A stretch of 35,493 nt of DNA from an uncultured Synechococcaceae cyanobacterium (GCA_902578445.1 CACHDC010000012.1:1-35493); one strand, 5' to 3'; counted from the first letter of the stretch, positions 7,550 through 14,151 are shown. Translations and numbers: made by a program. Notes: generated by a model from the sequence alone, not told the origin.

Positions 7550-8641
7550 TTAAATATCTGAAACTAAATAAATTAGGCATACTTTAAGAAGTTTTAAGCC
7601 ATCAATCCACCGTGAGATATTTGGAGCTCCTGATTGTCTCGCATAGTATCTTACTGGATAATTAAGTATTTTAATATTGTTATTAGCTGCTTCAAAAATA
7701 ATTGTAAAGTCACCAAATGGATCAGATTTAGAATCCCAACTTCCATTTTCTTTCATAAGATTAAAAAACTTTCTTGAAAATACTTTTGTTCCACAAAGTG
7801 AATCAGATAATGGCCTGTTAATAAGGATAGATATTAATATCGCAAAACATCTATTACCAATATAATTAGCCCATCTCATTGAATTTTTTTCCATCGGGAA
7901 AGTTGTCCGAGAGCAATTAATTAATATATTTTCATTTTTCTTTGACTCCATTATTGCTGAAATGCTGTCATCAATATCTACAGTAAAATCACTATCTACT
8001 ATCGCTAATGTCTCTCCTGAGGAAATATTGCAACCCTCAACAACGGCATTCTTCTTGCCTTTACCACTTTGCCGTAAAAGAAAAATTTTTAAAGAATCAG
8101 AGAAACTTGCTTTTAAAGCTTCTAGCATAGAAAATGTATTATCTTTGCTATTACCTTCAACAAAAATAATCTCAACATTATTAAACAATTGTTTGAATTT
8201 CTTTAGTGCTCTAATGAAAAGTTTCTTATTACCTTCTTCATTTCTTGCAGGAATAATTATTGAAATTAATTGCTCAGAATTATTTTCAATATAATTATAA
8301 AAAATTATTTCTAATTCATATGCTAAATGTTTGATTATTGGTAATTTACGAAAAATGTTTTTTAAGGTTTGTGGGATTATCTGAGTTGGTAAAGGGGTTA
8401 ATTTTTTTGCCTTCCATCTGATGGATCTGTAGTTATAAATTTCTGCTAAAGATTCGATATCACATAATGTAATTCTTGGACTATTTGTTGTTTCCTTGAA
8501 AATTCTAGAATCTAATCTTAACCATCTTGAAATTGGTTCCCAAGTATTACCTCTTACTTTAATAGAAATAAATTGGTTTTTATCTTTGAATAATTGGTGT
8601 AGTTGATTATTTGTTAAATTCCAAGTATTGAAAGACTGCAT
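7550..8641 (-). CDS. Family 2 glycosyltransferase with N-terminal extension
   Basis: This 363-residue protein has a GT2 (GT-A fold) domain from about residue 125: SIIIPARNEEGN, then EIIFVEGNSKDNT, the GKGKKNAVVEGC loop, and the metal/UDP site VDSDF. Dolichol-phosphate-mannose-synthase-like enzymes have this layout. It would move a sugar from a nucleotide donor to a lipid or polysaccharide acceptor. The first ~120 residues are not GT2. They resemble the tail of a class I methyltransferase, as in known methyltransferase-GT2 fusions, but the SAM-binding part is absent. The gene lies 39 bp after the GT39 gene on the same strand, probably in one operon. A C-terminal hydrophobic stretch may anchor it to the membrane. 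Confidence 0.85.
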   Translation of the reverse strand: MQSFNTWNLTNNQLHQLFKDKNQFISIKVRGNTWEPISRWLRLDSRIFKETTNSPRITLCDIESLAEIYNYRSIRWKAKKLTPLPTQIIPQTLKNIFRKLPIIKHLAYELEIIFYNYIENNSEQLISIIIPARNEEGNKKLFIRALKKFKQLFNNVEIIFVEGNSKDNTFSMLEALKASFSDSLKIFLLRQSGKGKKNAVVEGCNISSGETLAIVDSDFTVDIDDSISAIMESKKNENILINCSRTTFPMEKNSMRWANYIGNRCFAILISILINRPLSDSLCGTKVFSRKFFNLMKENGSWDSKSDPFGDFTIIFEAANNNIKILNYPVRYYARQSGAPNISRWIDGLKLLKVCLIYLVSDI

Positions 8642-8680
8642 TTAACTATAGGATTCAAGATGAAATTTATTATAGCTAGA

Positions 8681-10243
8681 TCACCTTTTTAAAATTAATT
8701 TCCAAGGTTTTAAAGTATCATTTTTATATAAAATCTCGTATGACTTATCATTGATTCTCTTATCCGAATAATCGCTAGACCAAGCTAATTCGCCTGGATT
8801 TAGATCACTAATGTTATTTAAACCTTCTCCAAGATTAGGAGTTAATATAGCAATTTTGATTATTTTTGAGTGCGATTCTGTGTTCGTTATTCCACTTGTA
8901 TCAACTTTAATATTTTGATTTTTGACAATATAAAGAGATGAAACATGTTCCATAGTTTCTCTTAACTCTCTTGATCTATCAGTGAATAATCCTGATCCCA
9001 AGAGCAATGAAGTGAGTAGATAAGGGCCAATTATCAAAATTATTAAAACATTTTTGAAATTAGTTTTATTATTTAAAAATGACCAACTTAATCCAAACAA
9101 AATAAATCCAACAAAGAGATATGTATTTTCCTTAAAGTTAAGACTAGTTATATTTTTAAAGAAGAAAAAGTATAAGAAAGCTATGGAAATTAAAAATAGT
9201 GGAATTATCTTTGAAGTTACCAAAATAAAAATTGGCTTATAAATTCTAGAGTTAAATAAATATCTGATACCTAAAAAACTATTTAGAGTCAATATTGATG
9301 ATATTTGTAAGGGGTAGTATGGTGTTTTTGTAGAAAAAAGGCTAATTATAAAAATAAAAGTTAAAGGGAAAAAGGTTAGGATAAATTTCTGATCTTTATT
9401 TTCTGATCTATGAAATATTATTCCAATTATTGAGAAAATACTCCATGGCAAGAATGTTGTTGGGATGTTCCAAAAATAATAATAGAAAGGATTGGTAAAA
9501 TTATTTTTATTTGAGAGACTAGTGAATTTTTCAAATAAATGAAAAATAATATTCTGATCTAAATATGGGTCTATAGATATAGCCCAAATTATATAAGGAA
9601 TAAAACCTATTATTAATCCCAGCCAGAAAAATTTTGTTAGTAAAAAGTTTTTTTTGATATACAAATATGGCAATAAAGATATTAAAGGTGCAGCAACTAA
9701 AAAAGTTTTCATCATAAAAGCTAAACCAATCCAAATTCCAAAAAGTAATATAAAGAGTTTGTTATTTCTGCTCTTAATCTTTATTATTGAGAATATACCA
9801 ATAGTTACTAAACTGGAAAAAATAAGATCTTGTGTAGCCAAGTGTGAATAGTCAAACCATAAATAGGTAGTTGAAAGTATTAGCGGAGATACAAATGCAT
9901 ATTTTTTATCAATTAATTCTTTATGCAATTTATAAGTTATAAATAACATTACTATTGCAGCAATAGTTGTTGGTAAATATGCCCAAAATATATTTCTACC
10001 AAATATTTCTTGGGATTTCGCAATTAAAAACTGCATTCCTATTGTTCTGTCCAATGTATATTTGTCAAACCACAAAGGTATAGTCCAATTACCTTTATCT
10101 AGTATCCACCTTGCTTGAAGGGCGTAAAATCCCTCATCATAGGCTATATAACTTCTTTTCCCAAAATAAAAAATGACAGGAATAAAAATAAATAACTTAA
10201 AAAAAAGTTTAAATTTTAAGATTATATTCATCATTTTTCTCAA
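8681..10243 (-). CDS. Family 39 glycosyltransferase (ArnT/PMT-like membrane protein)
   Basis: This 520-residue integral membrane protein has roughly a dozen hydrophobic segments. Near the N-terminus the first periplasmic loop has YIAYDEGFYALQARWILDKG, with the acidic DE pair (Asp36, Glu37) typical of GT39 and ArnT-like enzymes. These take sugars from polyprenyl-phosphate donors. The C-terminal ~110 residues form a soluble domain. It is the first gene of a probable operon with the GT2 protein, which could make the lipid-linked sugar donor. That coupling is inferred from gene order and family chemistry. The acceptor (lipid A, glycan or protein) is unknown. Confidence 0.85.
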   Translation of the reverse strand: MRKMMNIILKFKLFFKLFIFIPVIFYFGKRSYIAYDEGFYALQARWILDKGNWTIPLWFDKYTLDRTIGMQFLIAKSQEIFGRNIFWAYLPTTIAAIVMLFITYKLHKELIDKKYAFVSPLILSTTYLWFDYSHLATQDLIFSSLVTIGIFSIIKIKSRNNKLFILLFGIWIGLAFMMKTFLVAAPLISLLPYLYIKKNFLLTKFFWLGLIIGFIPYIIWAISIDPYLDQNIIFHLFEKFTSLSNKNNFTNPFYYYFWNIPTTFLPWSIFSIIGIIFHRSENKDQKFILTFFPLTFIFIISLFSTKTPYYPLQISSILTLNSFLGIRYLFNSRIYKPIFILVTSKIIPLFLISIAFLYFFFFKNITSLNFKENTYLFVGFILFGLSWSFLNNKTNFKNVLIILIIGPYLLTSLLLGSGLFTDRSRELRETMEHVSSLYIVKNQNIKVDTSGITNTESHSKIIKIAILTPNLGEGLNNISDLNPGELAWSSDYSDKRINDKSYEILYKNDTLKPWKLILKR

Positions 10244-10272
10244 CTTATATTAATTATTGAGTCAATTGTAAT

Positions 10273-10467
10273 TTACCAAACTACTCTTGTTTGCAACCAG
10301 CCTTGAGCCAAAACTTTTTCCAATTCTTTTCACGCTTTATCAATCTTCAGTTTTTCTTTTGTAGACATAACTGGAGGTTGTTGTCCAAATAAACCAGTAA
10401 TTTTATCTGAATCAATGAATATATATTCGAAGAATTTATCTTTAATATGATAATTTTTGTTGAATCT
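10273..10467 (-). pseudogene. DUF1651-like gene broken by an in-frame TGA
   Basis: The frame reads DKITGLFGQQPPVMSTKEKL, KIDKA, TGA, KELEKVLAQGWLQTRVVW, stop. The ending (a helix, then QGW and a final basic-VVW) is the form of cyanobacterial DUF1651 proteins. TGA at 10330-10332 stands where TGG (Trp) would give KAWKELEKVL. No ATG lies in frame upstream before the stop at 10468-10470. It is therefore a recent-looking pseudogene. The family name rests on the tail pattern. Confidence 0.6.
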
Positions 10468-10480
10468 TTATACTTTTGAT

Positions 10481-10621
10481 TTAATAGAATTTTTTAGTCA
10501 ATATTCTTTCTCCATTAAATCTATCTGAGTCATCTCTTAAAATCTCAGCCATCTTCTGAGGTGGAATTTCTGGTTGATATTCTCTACATAAATCAAAAAA
10601 TTTATCTAAGAAATCTTTCAT
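10481..10621 (-). CDS. 46-residue acidic/basic helical peptide
   Basis: The ATG at 10621 opens a soluble peptide starting MKDFLDKFFDLCREYQPEIP and ending in a basic tail (ERILTKKFY). It has a single Cys and no known motif. It lies 16 bp after the third gene of the overlapping trio at 10638-10983, so it may be a fourth member of that operon. The stop sits within the start-less end of the DUF1651-like pseudogene. The function is unknown. Confidence 0.6.
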   Translation of the reverse strand: MKDFLDKFFDLCREYQPEIPPQKMAEILRDDSDRFNGERILTKKFY

Positions 10622-10637
10622 TGAAGATGACAAGAAA

Positions 10638-10733
10638 TTAGCGTTTCATTTTAAAAGTAAAGTATGCAAAGCCACCAAGCAATAAAAGACTCACAACCCC
10701 ATAAGTAATCGCTATGCCATAGATGTACGTCAT
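10638..10733 (-). CDS. 31-residue membrane peptide, third gene of overlapping trio
   Basis: A single helix (MTYIYGIAITYGVVSLLLLG) is followed by a short basic end (KMKR). Its ATG overlaps the TGA of the upstream gene by four bases (ATGA), the usual sign of coupled translation. The layout (N-out, one helix, basic tail) resembles small photosystem or cytochrome subunits, but no family is recognised. Confidence 0.7.
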   Translation of the reverse strand: MTYIYGIAITYGVVSLLLLGGFAYFTFKMKR

Positions 10734-10870
10734 TTATTTATAAAGACATAAGCAGAATATAAATAAACTAAGAAAACGCCAATAGCAATGGAACTTCCAT
10801 ACATAAGAAAGTTCCAAATTGTATATAATTTAGGTCTTTTAAATTCTTTTTCTTCTTCTTTAGTAATCAT
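10730..10870 (-). CDS. 46-residue membrane peptide, second gene of overlapping trio
   Basis: A charged N-terminus (MITKEEEKEFKRPKLYTIWN) is followed by one helix (about residues 22-43, FLMYGSSIAIGVFLVYLYSA). ATGA overlaps join it to both neighbours, so the three products are probably made together in fixed ratio. No family is recognised. Confidence 0.75.
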   Translation of the reverse strand: MITKEEEKEFKRPKLYTIWNFLMYGSSIAIGVFLVYLYSAYVFINK

Positions 10871-10983
10871 TTATTTTCTTTTTCTTTCCTGGCAGCATTA
10901 CCTTTTGCTCTTAGTACCAAAGTTATCGTAAGGGCAGCGCTTAATATCACAGCATCAATTAATAGGTGCGGGGAAATACTCAT
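10867..10983 (-). CDS. 38-residue membrane peptide, first gene of overlapping trio
   Basis: One helix near the N-terminus (LLIDAVILSAALTITLVL) is followed by a strongly basic tail (RAKGNAARKEKENK). The gene ends in an ATGA overlap with the next. The upstream terminator at 11044-11066 separates it from the 51-residue gene, so it should have its own promoter between 10984 and 11043. No family is recognised. Confidence 0.7.
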   Translation of the reverse strand: MSISPHLLIDAVILSAALTITLVLRAKGNAARKEKENK

Positions 10984-11043
10984 CAGCTGAAAAGAGAAAT
11001 AAGAAGAGTCATTATCTTTTCAGCAATAAATCTATTAAACATT

Positions 11044-11066
11044 AAAAAAGAGGGATTTATCCCTCT
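11044..11066 (-). terminator. Terminator after the 51-residue peptide gene
   Basis: A perfect hairpin AGAGGGA/TCCCTCT with a four-base loop is followed on the minus strand by six T. It lies about 70 bases past the stop at 11137. Confidence 0.85.
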
Positions 11067-11136
11067 AAGTTTAGATCGACTTTCAATCACTGTCTATTTT
11101 AGCTTTTTAGTTTCTCTTAAAAAAACAGTATTTTAT

Positions 11137-11292
11137 TTAGCCAGAGCAAGAGAAGGCACCTGCAAGAATATTTTTAATAATTGGTGCTTGACCCAACGCA
11201 TACAAGAAGAAAGTTGATGATGCGAGAGTAATAGCTATTTTAGGTGCCCTTTTAACTTTCAAATTTAAGACGTTTGCAAATGCAGAGTTCAT
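11137..11292 (-). CDS. 51-residue membrane-associated peptide
   Basis: A basic N-terminal part (NVLNLKVKRAPKI) is followed by a hydrophobic helix (AITLASSTFFLYALG) and ends in GAFSCSG. It has its own terminator downstream, supporting a monocistronic gene. An 83-codon frame on the opposite strand (10966-11217) covers parts of this and the trio and is a shadow. The function is unknown. Confidence 0.65.
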   Translation of the reverse strand: MNSAFANVLNLKVKRAPKIAITLASSTFFLYALGQAPIIKNILAGAFSCSG

Positions 11293-11367
11293 TTTTTTTT
11301 AATATACTCAAACTAGATTAGCTGAATAGTTAAAATGTTCAGCATCAATATTTACCAAAGAAAAATT

Positions 11368-11571
11368 TTATTGCTCCTTTTTCTCAGCTTTCATTTTTAT
11401 TAGTTCAAATTCTTTTTTAGAAACTATTCTGATTTTGTATCCTGGATATCTTGTCTTCCACCATTTATTGATCGAAATAGCTACTCCTTCTAAATTTTGG
11501 GTACAAATATTGACCCATAGAATCTTAGTTTCAACTTCTTTGTAGAATTCCCAACTTGTAGATGAAGTCAT
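11368..11571 (-). CDS. Conserved hypothetical protein, 67 residues
   Basis: I chose the internal ATG at 11571 (MTSSTSWEFYKEVETKILWV) because the 15 residues upstream from 11616 look like translated leader. The protein is compact and Trp-rich: LEGVAISINKWWKTRYPGYK is followed by a basic helix. It has no membrane segment. The pattern is that of a small soluble domain, but no family is recognised. It stands alone. Confidence 0.65.
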   Translation of the reverse strand: MTSSTSWEFYKEVETKILWVNICTQNLEGVAISINKWWKTRYPGYKIRIVSKKEFELIKMKAEKKEQ

Positions 11572-11913
11572 TAAAAATCGCAAATGAAAAAATTTATAAT
11601 TGTTGAAAAAATTCAATAAATTTTGGTATTTGGTCCATTAGCTAAAATTTTGGTTTTTTATAAGAGGATTTGGTTGAAGATATAGAGTTTTCATTAAGTG
11701 GTAATACGAAACTTTAAACAAAAGATTTATATCACTTTCGGCTTTTAGGAAAGTATTAAATTAATTTTATAATGAGTTTCAATAAAAAATATCTCCGCAA
11801 AGAAGGGGCCAAAAATTGACACCTCATGGTGAAACTCTTCCAAAGAAACACCATTAAAATCTTACTCTGAAAGTTGCAAAATTAAACAAATTAGCAAAAT
11901 CTAGATTAACAAT

Positions 11914-12123
11914 TTATGCGGCCTTTTTAAAAGGGTTGATATTCCTTAAAAAGTTATTACTTTTGATGGTACTCATTTTTCTATATCTTTGATTTATATC
12001 CAGGATATATTTTCTTGCTTTCTTATCATTTTCAATTTTCTTTTTTCGAAGACGTAAAGCCCTTAAATCTTCTATTGACATGAGGCCATCATCTTCATTG
12101 AAATTTAAATGATCAAATTGCAT
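11914..12123 (-). CDS. Conserved hypothetical protein, 69 residues
   Basis: It starts MQFDHLNFNEDDGLMSIEDL and continues as a long basic helix (RALRLRKKKIENDKKARKYI) ending in NPFKKAA. The switch from acidic to strongly basic suggests nucleic-acid or membrane-surface binding, which is speculative. The 296 bp between 11617 and 11913 hold no gene. Confidence 0.6.
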   Translation of the reverse strand: MQFDHLNFNEDDGLMSIEDLRALRLRKKKIENDKKARKYILDINQRYRKMSTIKSNNFLRNINPFKKAA

Positions 12124-12370
12124 CAGTTTAAGAAATTAAGTTTCTTCTTTAAGTGCAAGATTAACAACCTTATCTTTATTTGCAATAGAGATAATTAACC
12201 AATTTAACTAAAATTAGTTATTCAATGTTCAGAAAGCTATGAATTTAAGTATTAAAAACTTTCTAAAATCAAAAAAAACTTTTGATTGAATTAGATGGTA
12301 CTTCTAAAGATACAAATGATTCTCCATAATGAGATTCGGCTGATCTTATTAGTAACAAGTAAAAGAAATT

Positions 12371-12400
12371 TACTAAAGCTTTCTCCACGAGGATTTAGTA
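12371..12400 (-). ncRNA. Hairpin, left arm of an inverted pair (candidate sRNA 3' end)
   Basis: On the minus strand, TACTAAA and TTTAGTA form a seven-base perfect stem around a loop containing TCCTCGTGGAG, and the strand continues into AATTTCTTTT. The 17 bases ACTAAATCCTCGTGGAG are repeated exactly, in opposite orientation, at 12538-12554. It could be a terminator for a minus-strand transcript starting between the two arms. Confidence 0.4.
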
Positions 12401-12529
12401 ACTAATTTAAATAAACTCATTATTTTTGTAATAGCAATATACAAAATAAATTTATTAAACAATCAAGATATTTTCCTTATAAAGCAAAGTTGCAAATTAA
12501 TTAAGAAAAATTTGTACTCTCAGACTTTA

Positions 12530-12580
12530 GGTAGCGGACTAAATCCTCGTGGAGCATTGGACTTTAGCCCGCTCTATTTT
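12530..12580 (+). ncRNA. Hairpin with U-rich tail, right arm of an inverted pair (candidate sRNA 3' end)
   Basis: AGCGG-A-CTAAA-TCC pairs with GGA-CTTTAG-CCCGCT (one mismatch, one bulge), followed by CTATTTTTG. It is far more GC-rich than its surroundings and ends like an intrinsic terminator. No gene lies upstream on this strand in 12124-12530, so it may end a small RNA. It shares its 17-base core with the left arm. Confidence 0.5.
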
Positions 12581-12734
12581 TGAACAAAAGAAAAATAGCA
12601 CTGCAAGGTAACTAGATCATTAATTATTATATTTGATTTTGAACAAGCCTTTATTGGTTAATTGATCAAGAGTATCTGAGCATATGTTGGTGTTGTTTAT
12701 TGTATAAGTTTGCTACAAAACTTTTGTTATAGCA

Positions 12735-12908
12735 ATGGATTCAGTATTAATGCTCATTGATATATTCATTCTTAGAATAATATTATTATTTATGCCTAAA
12801 GAAGGTTTAATTTTGAAAAAAATAATTAAATTTTTTAAATTACTTAAGAGAAGAATCGATATTCTTAATGCAGAGGCTGAATTGAAATTTATATTGGAAA
12901 ATAAATAA
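12735..12908 (+). CDS. 57-residue membrane-associated peptide
   Basis: An N-terminal hydrophobic helix (MLIDIFILRIILLFMP) is followed by a basic amphipathic segment (LKKIIKFFKLLKRRIDIL) and an acidic end. Its TAA overlaps the ATG of the next gene by one base (TAATG), so the two are translationally coupled. A 69-codon frame on the opposite strand here is a shadow. No family is recognised. Confidence 0.6.
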   Translation: MDSVLMLIDIFILRIILLFMPKEGLILKKIIKFFKLLKRRIDILNAEAELKFILENK

Positions 12909-13054
12909 TGGGATTCCCACATTGCCCTATTTGTGTGTTACTAGCAATTGTTTCAGTTTTTATGGGGGTTACTCGTAGTTATATGTTCTATATTCTTTTT
13001 AGGGAGTTTCTGAGAGCAGAATCTAATTTTAAATTGAAGTTTAGCTTCTATTAA
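12908..13054 (+). CDS. 48-residue membrane peptide with HCPIC motif
   Basis: It starts MGFPHCPICVLLAIVSVFMG: a Cys-x2-Cys pair next to a hydrophobic helix, followed by an aromatic and basic tail (YMFYILFREFLRAESNFKLK). The Cys pair could bind metal or form a redox disulphide at the membrane face. It is coupled to the upstream 57-residue gene by TAATG. No family is recognised. Confidence 0.6.
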   Translation: MGFPHCPICVLLAIVSVFMGVTRSYMFYILFREFLRAESNFKLKFSFY

Positions 13055-13057
13055 TTG

Positions 13058-13086
13058 TTGACATCTAAGTATAAATACTTTATAAA
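13058..13086 (+). promoter_or_regulatory. Sigma-70-type promoter of the riboswitch gene
   Basis: TTGACA at 13058-13063 and TATAAA at 13081-13086 are exactly 17 bp apart, a near-consensus housekeeping promoter. Transcription should start near 13093. Confidence 0.75.
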
Positions 13087-13090
13087 TAGA

Positions 13091-13108
13091 TTGTAGTTAA
13101 TACTACAA
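13091..13108. promoter_or_regulatory. NtcA-like palindrome GTA-N8-TAC
   Basis: GTAGTTAATACTAC at 13093-13106 matches the NtcA consensus GTA-N8-TAC and sits inside a longer palindrome, TGTAGT-TAAT-ACTACA. It lies just downstream of the -10 box, over the expected start point. That position favours repression rather than the usual activation from about -41. It may instead form the first hairpin of the leader RNA. Confidence 0.45.
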
Positions 13109-13110
13109 AA

Positions 13111-13190
13111 TCGTCCGATCTACCATCTGATAGACCGCAGTACGACTCAAGCCATAGGACGGGGACTTGAGCAAGTTCAGGAGCTGCAAC
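13111..13190 (+). promoter_or_regulatory. Glutamine-II ('downstream-peptide') riboswitch
   Basis: This leader is strikingly GC-rich for the window. P1 is CGTCC (13112-13116) with GGACG (13157-13161). A small hairpin TCTA/TAGA lies at 13119-13134. CTCAAG (13146-13151), inside the P1 loop, pairs with CTTGAG (13166-13171) outside it, giving an H-type pseudoknot. AGGAG (13180-13184), the ribosome site, follows at once. This architecture, and a tiny gene directly downstream, match the downstream-peptide motif of Prochlorococcus/Synechococcus, shown in the literature to bind glutamine and mask the ribosome site. The assignment is from memory of the motif. Confidence 0.75.
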
Positions 13191-13292
13191 ATGGTAAACA
13201 TGTATTTCAATGGAAAGTCATTCGTTTATTGTAGAAAACAAGAAGAAAAAGTTATAAGGCTCACTTACAGAGGATCTATTTACTTGAAATAA
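13191..13292 (+). CDS. 33-residue peptide controlled by the riboswitch
   Basis: It is translated from an ATG seven bases after AGGAG. The peptide begins MVNMYFNGKSFVYCRKQEEK and ends LTYRGSIYLK. The LTYRG_xY tail resembles the start of the cyanobacterial DUF4278 family (MKLTYRG_xY). It is basic and soluble, with one Cys. Downstream-peptide riboswitches characteristically precede genes of 17-100 codons, and this fits. By family knowledge it would be repressed when glutamine is high. The biochemical role is unknown. Confidence 0.8.
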   Translation: MVNMYFNGKSFVYCRKQEEKVIRLTYRGSIYLK

Positions 13293-13483
13293 GGTTTCTA
13301 ATTTCTTTTTTAAAAAGTTAGGAAATTTATTTATGTTTTTGAACTCAGTACTTATTAATGCGTTATAAGAAAAACTTATTGTGGAGATATTTTTTACCTA
13401 TCTAAAAATTTATGTATTCGTATATTTAGTAACTAGAAATTAATTTTAAAATAACTAATTTGTAATTAGATTTTTAAAAGGTT

Positions 13484-13540
13484 ATGCAACCTATTTCTGA
13501 AGAACTTTACAAAAAAATAGTTGAGAGCTCTAAAAAATGA
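13484..13540 (+). CDS. Possible 18-residue leader peptide
   Basis: ATG follows AAAAGG closely. The peptide MQPISEELYKKIVESSKK is amphipathic, and its TGA overlaps the next ATG by four bases (ATGA). That overlap is the main reason to list it. It could be a translational leader for the next peptide or a chance frame. Confidence 0.35.
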   Translation: MQPISEELYKKIVESSKK

Positions 13541-13611
13541 GTAAGTTACTAATCGCTTTATTAGCATTAGATATAGGCGTTAGTCTGTCTAAAGTTTTTA
13601 TTTTTACCTGA
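13537..13611 (+). CDS. Possible 24-residue hydrophobic peptide
   Basis: The frame, starting MSKLLIALLALDIGVSLSKV and ending FIFT, is one continuous hydrophobic helix with a Lys near each end, as in toxin-like or complex-stabilising membrane peptides. It is joined to the 18-codon frame by ATGA. Its short length keeps confidence low. Confidence 0.4.
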   Translation: MSKLLIALLALDIGVSLSKVFIFT

Positions 13612-13684
13612 AAATCAAATTACTTAATAAAAAAGTAATTGTTTTCTAAAAAAGAAATAGTAACTAGATATTTTTTTGATGTTT

Positions 13685-13774
13685 TTATTTTATAAAATAA
13701 AAAATTAAACCAATAAAAGAACTACCTACAAGAAGTAGCACCATTAAAAAAGATATTAACTTTGCTAATCCCAT
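13685..13774 (-). CDS. 29-residue single-helix membrane peptide
   Basis: MGLAKLISFLMVLLLVGSSF, then IGLIFYFIK: one helix with basic ends. Its ATG lies inside the last codons of the NTF2-like gene (10-base overlap, different frame), so its translation probably depends on the upstream gene. No family is recognised. Confidence 0.6.
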   Translation of the reverse strand: MGLAKLISFLMVLLLVGSSFIGLIFYFIK

Positions 13775-14151
13775 AAAGATAAATCAGAATTTCCTGTAGA
13801 TCTTTGCATCCAGTGAATTTTCCAAACATTATTTACTTTTTTAAAAATTGACGTAACTGTTGGTAAGTCATCATTAGCTTTCCCTTTATAAGAAAATTTT
13901 GAACCTAGTGTAAAAATGCACATTACTATATTTTCGCTTAAAAATTCGAATCGATGAATTTTGGTTATTTCTGCCTTTTCTTGAACTATATCACCTTTAA
14001 TCATTCGTTCGAACCCTTTTGCATCTATAGGATTACCACTCGGTCTTATGAATAAAAAATCTGGAGTTGCATTCTCAACAAAAAATGAGGCCATTTTTTT
14101 TGGACTGGCAAACTCATTTAATAATGAAATTATTGTTTCTTTATCATTCAT
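13765..14151 (-). CDS. NTF2-like (SnoaL/DUF4440-type) protein
   Basis: This 128-residue soluble protein has the NTF2-like alpha+beta pattern: N-terminal helices (ISLLNEFASPKKMASFFVEN), then a central ATPDFLFIRPSG strand, and C-terminal strands ending with VTSIFKKVNNVWKIHWMQRS, the usual VW_I_H_Q ending of SnoaL-like domains. Members serve as isomerases, hydrolases or ligand binders, so no single reaction can be given. A 29-residue membrane peptide gene overlaps its 3' end. A small GC hairpin with seven T abuts its start codon. Confidence 0.7.
   Translation of the reverse strand: MNDKETIISLLNEFASPKKMASFFVENATPDFLFIRPSGNPIDAKGFERMIKGDIVQEKAEITKIHRFEFLSENIVMCIFTLGSKFSYKGKANDDLPTVTSIFKKVNNVWKIHWMQRSTGNSDLSLWD

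Noticed and set aside
7677..8294. Plus-strand frames of 62 and 110 codons
   Set aside because: Shadows of the GT2 gene.
10966..11217. 83-codon plus-strand frame
   Set aside because: Antisense to the 51-residue gene and the operon start, and runs through the terminator hairpin at 11044-11066.
11772..11870. Possible porin-like start (MVKLFQR)
   Set aside because: Frame ends after 14 codons and has no barrel sequence; similarity to MKLFQ is probably chance.
12713..12922. 69-codon minus-strand frame
   Set aside because: Antisense to the TAATG-coupled pair, which has better coding signals.
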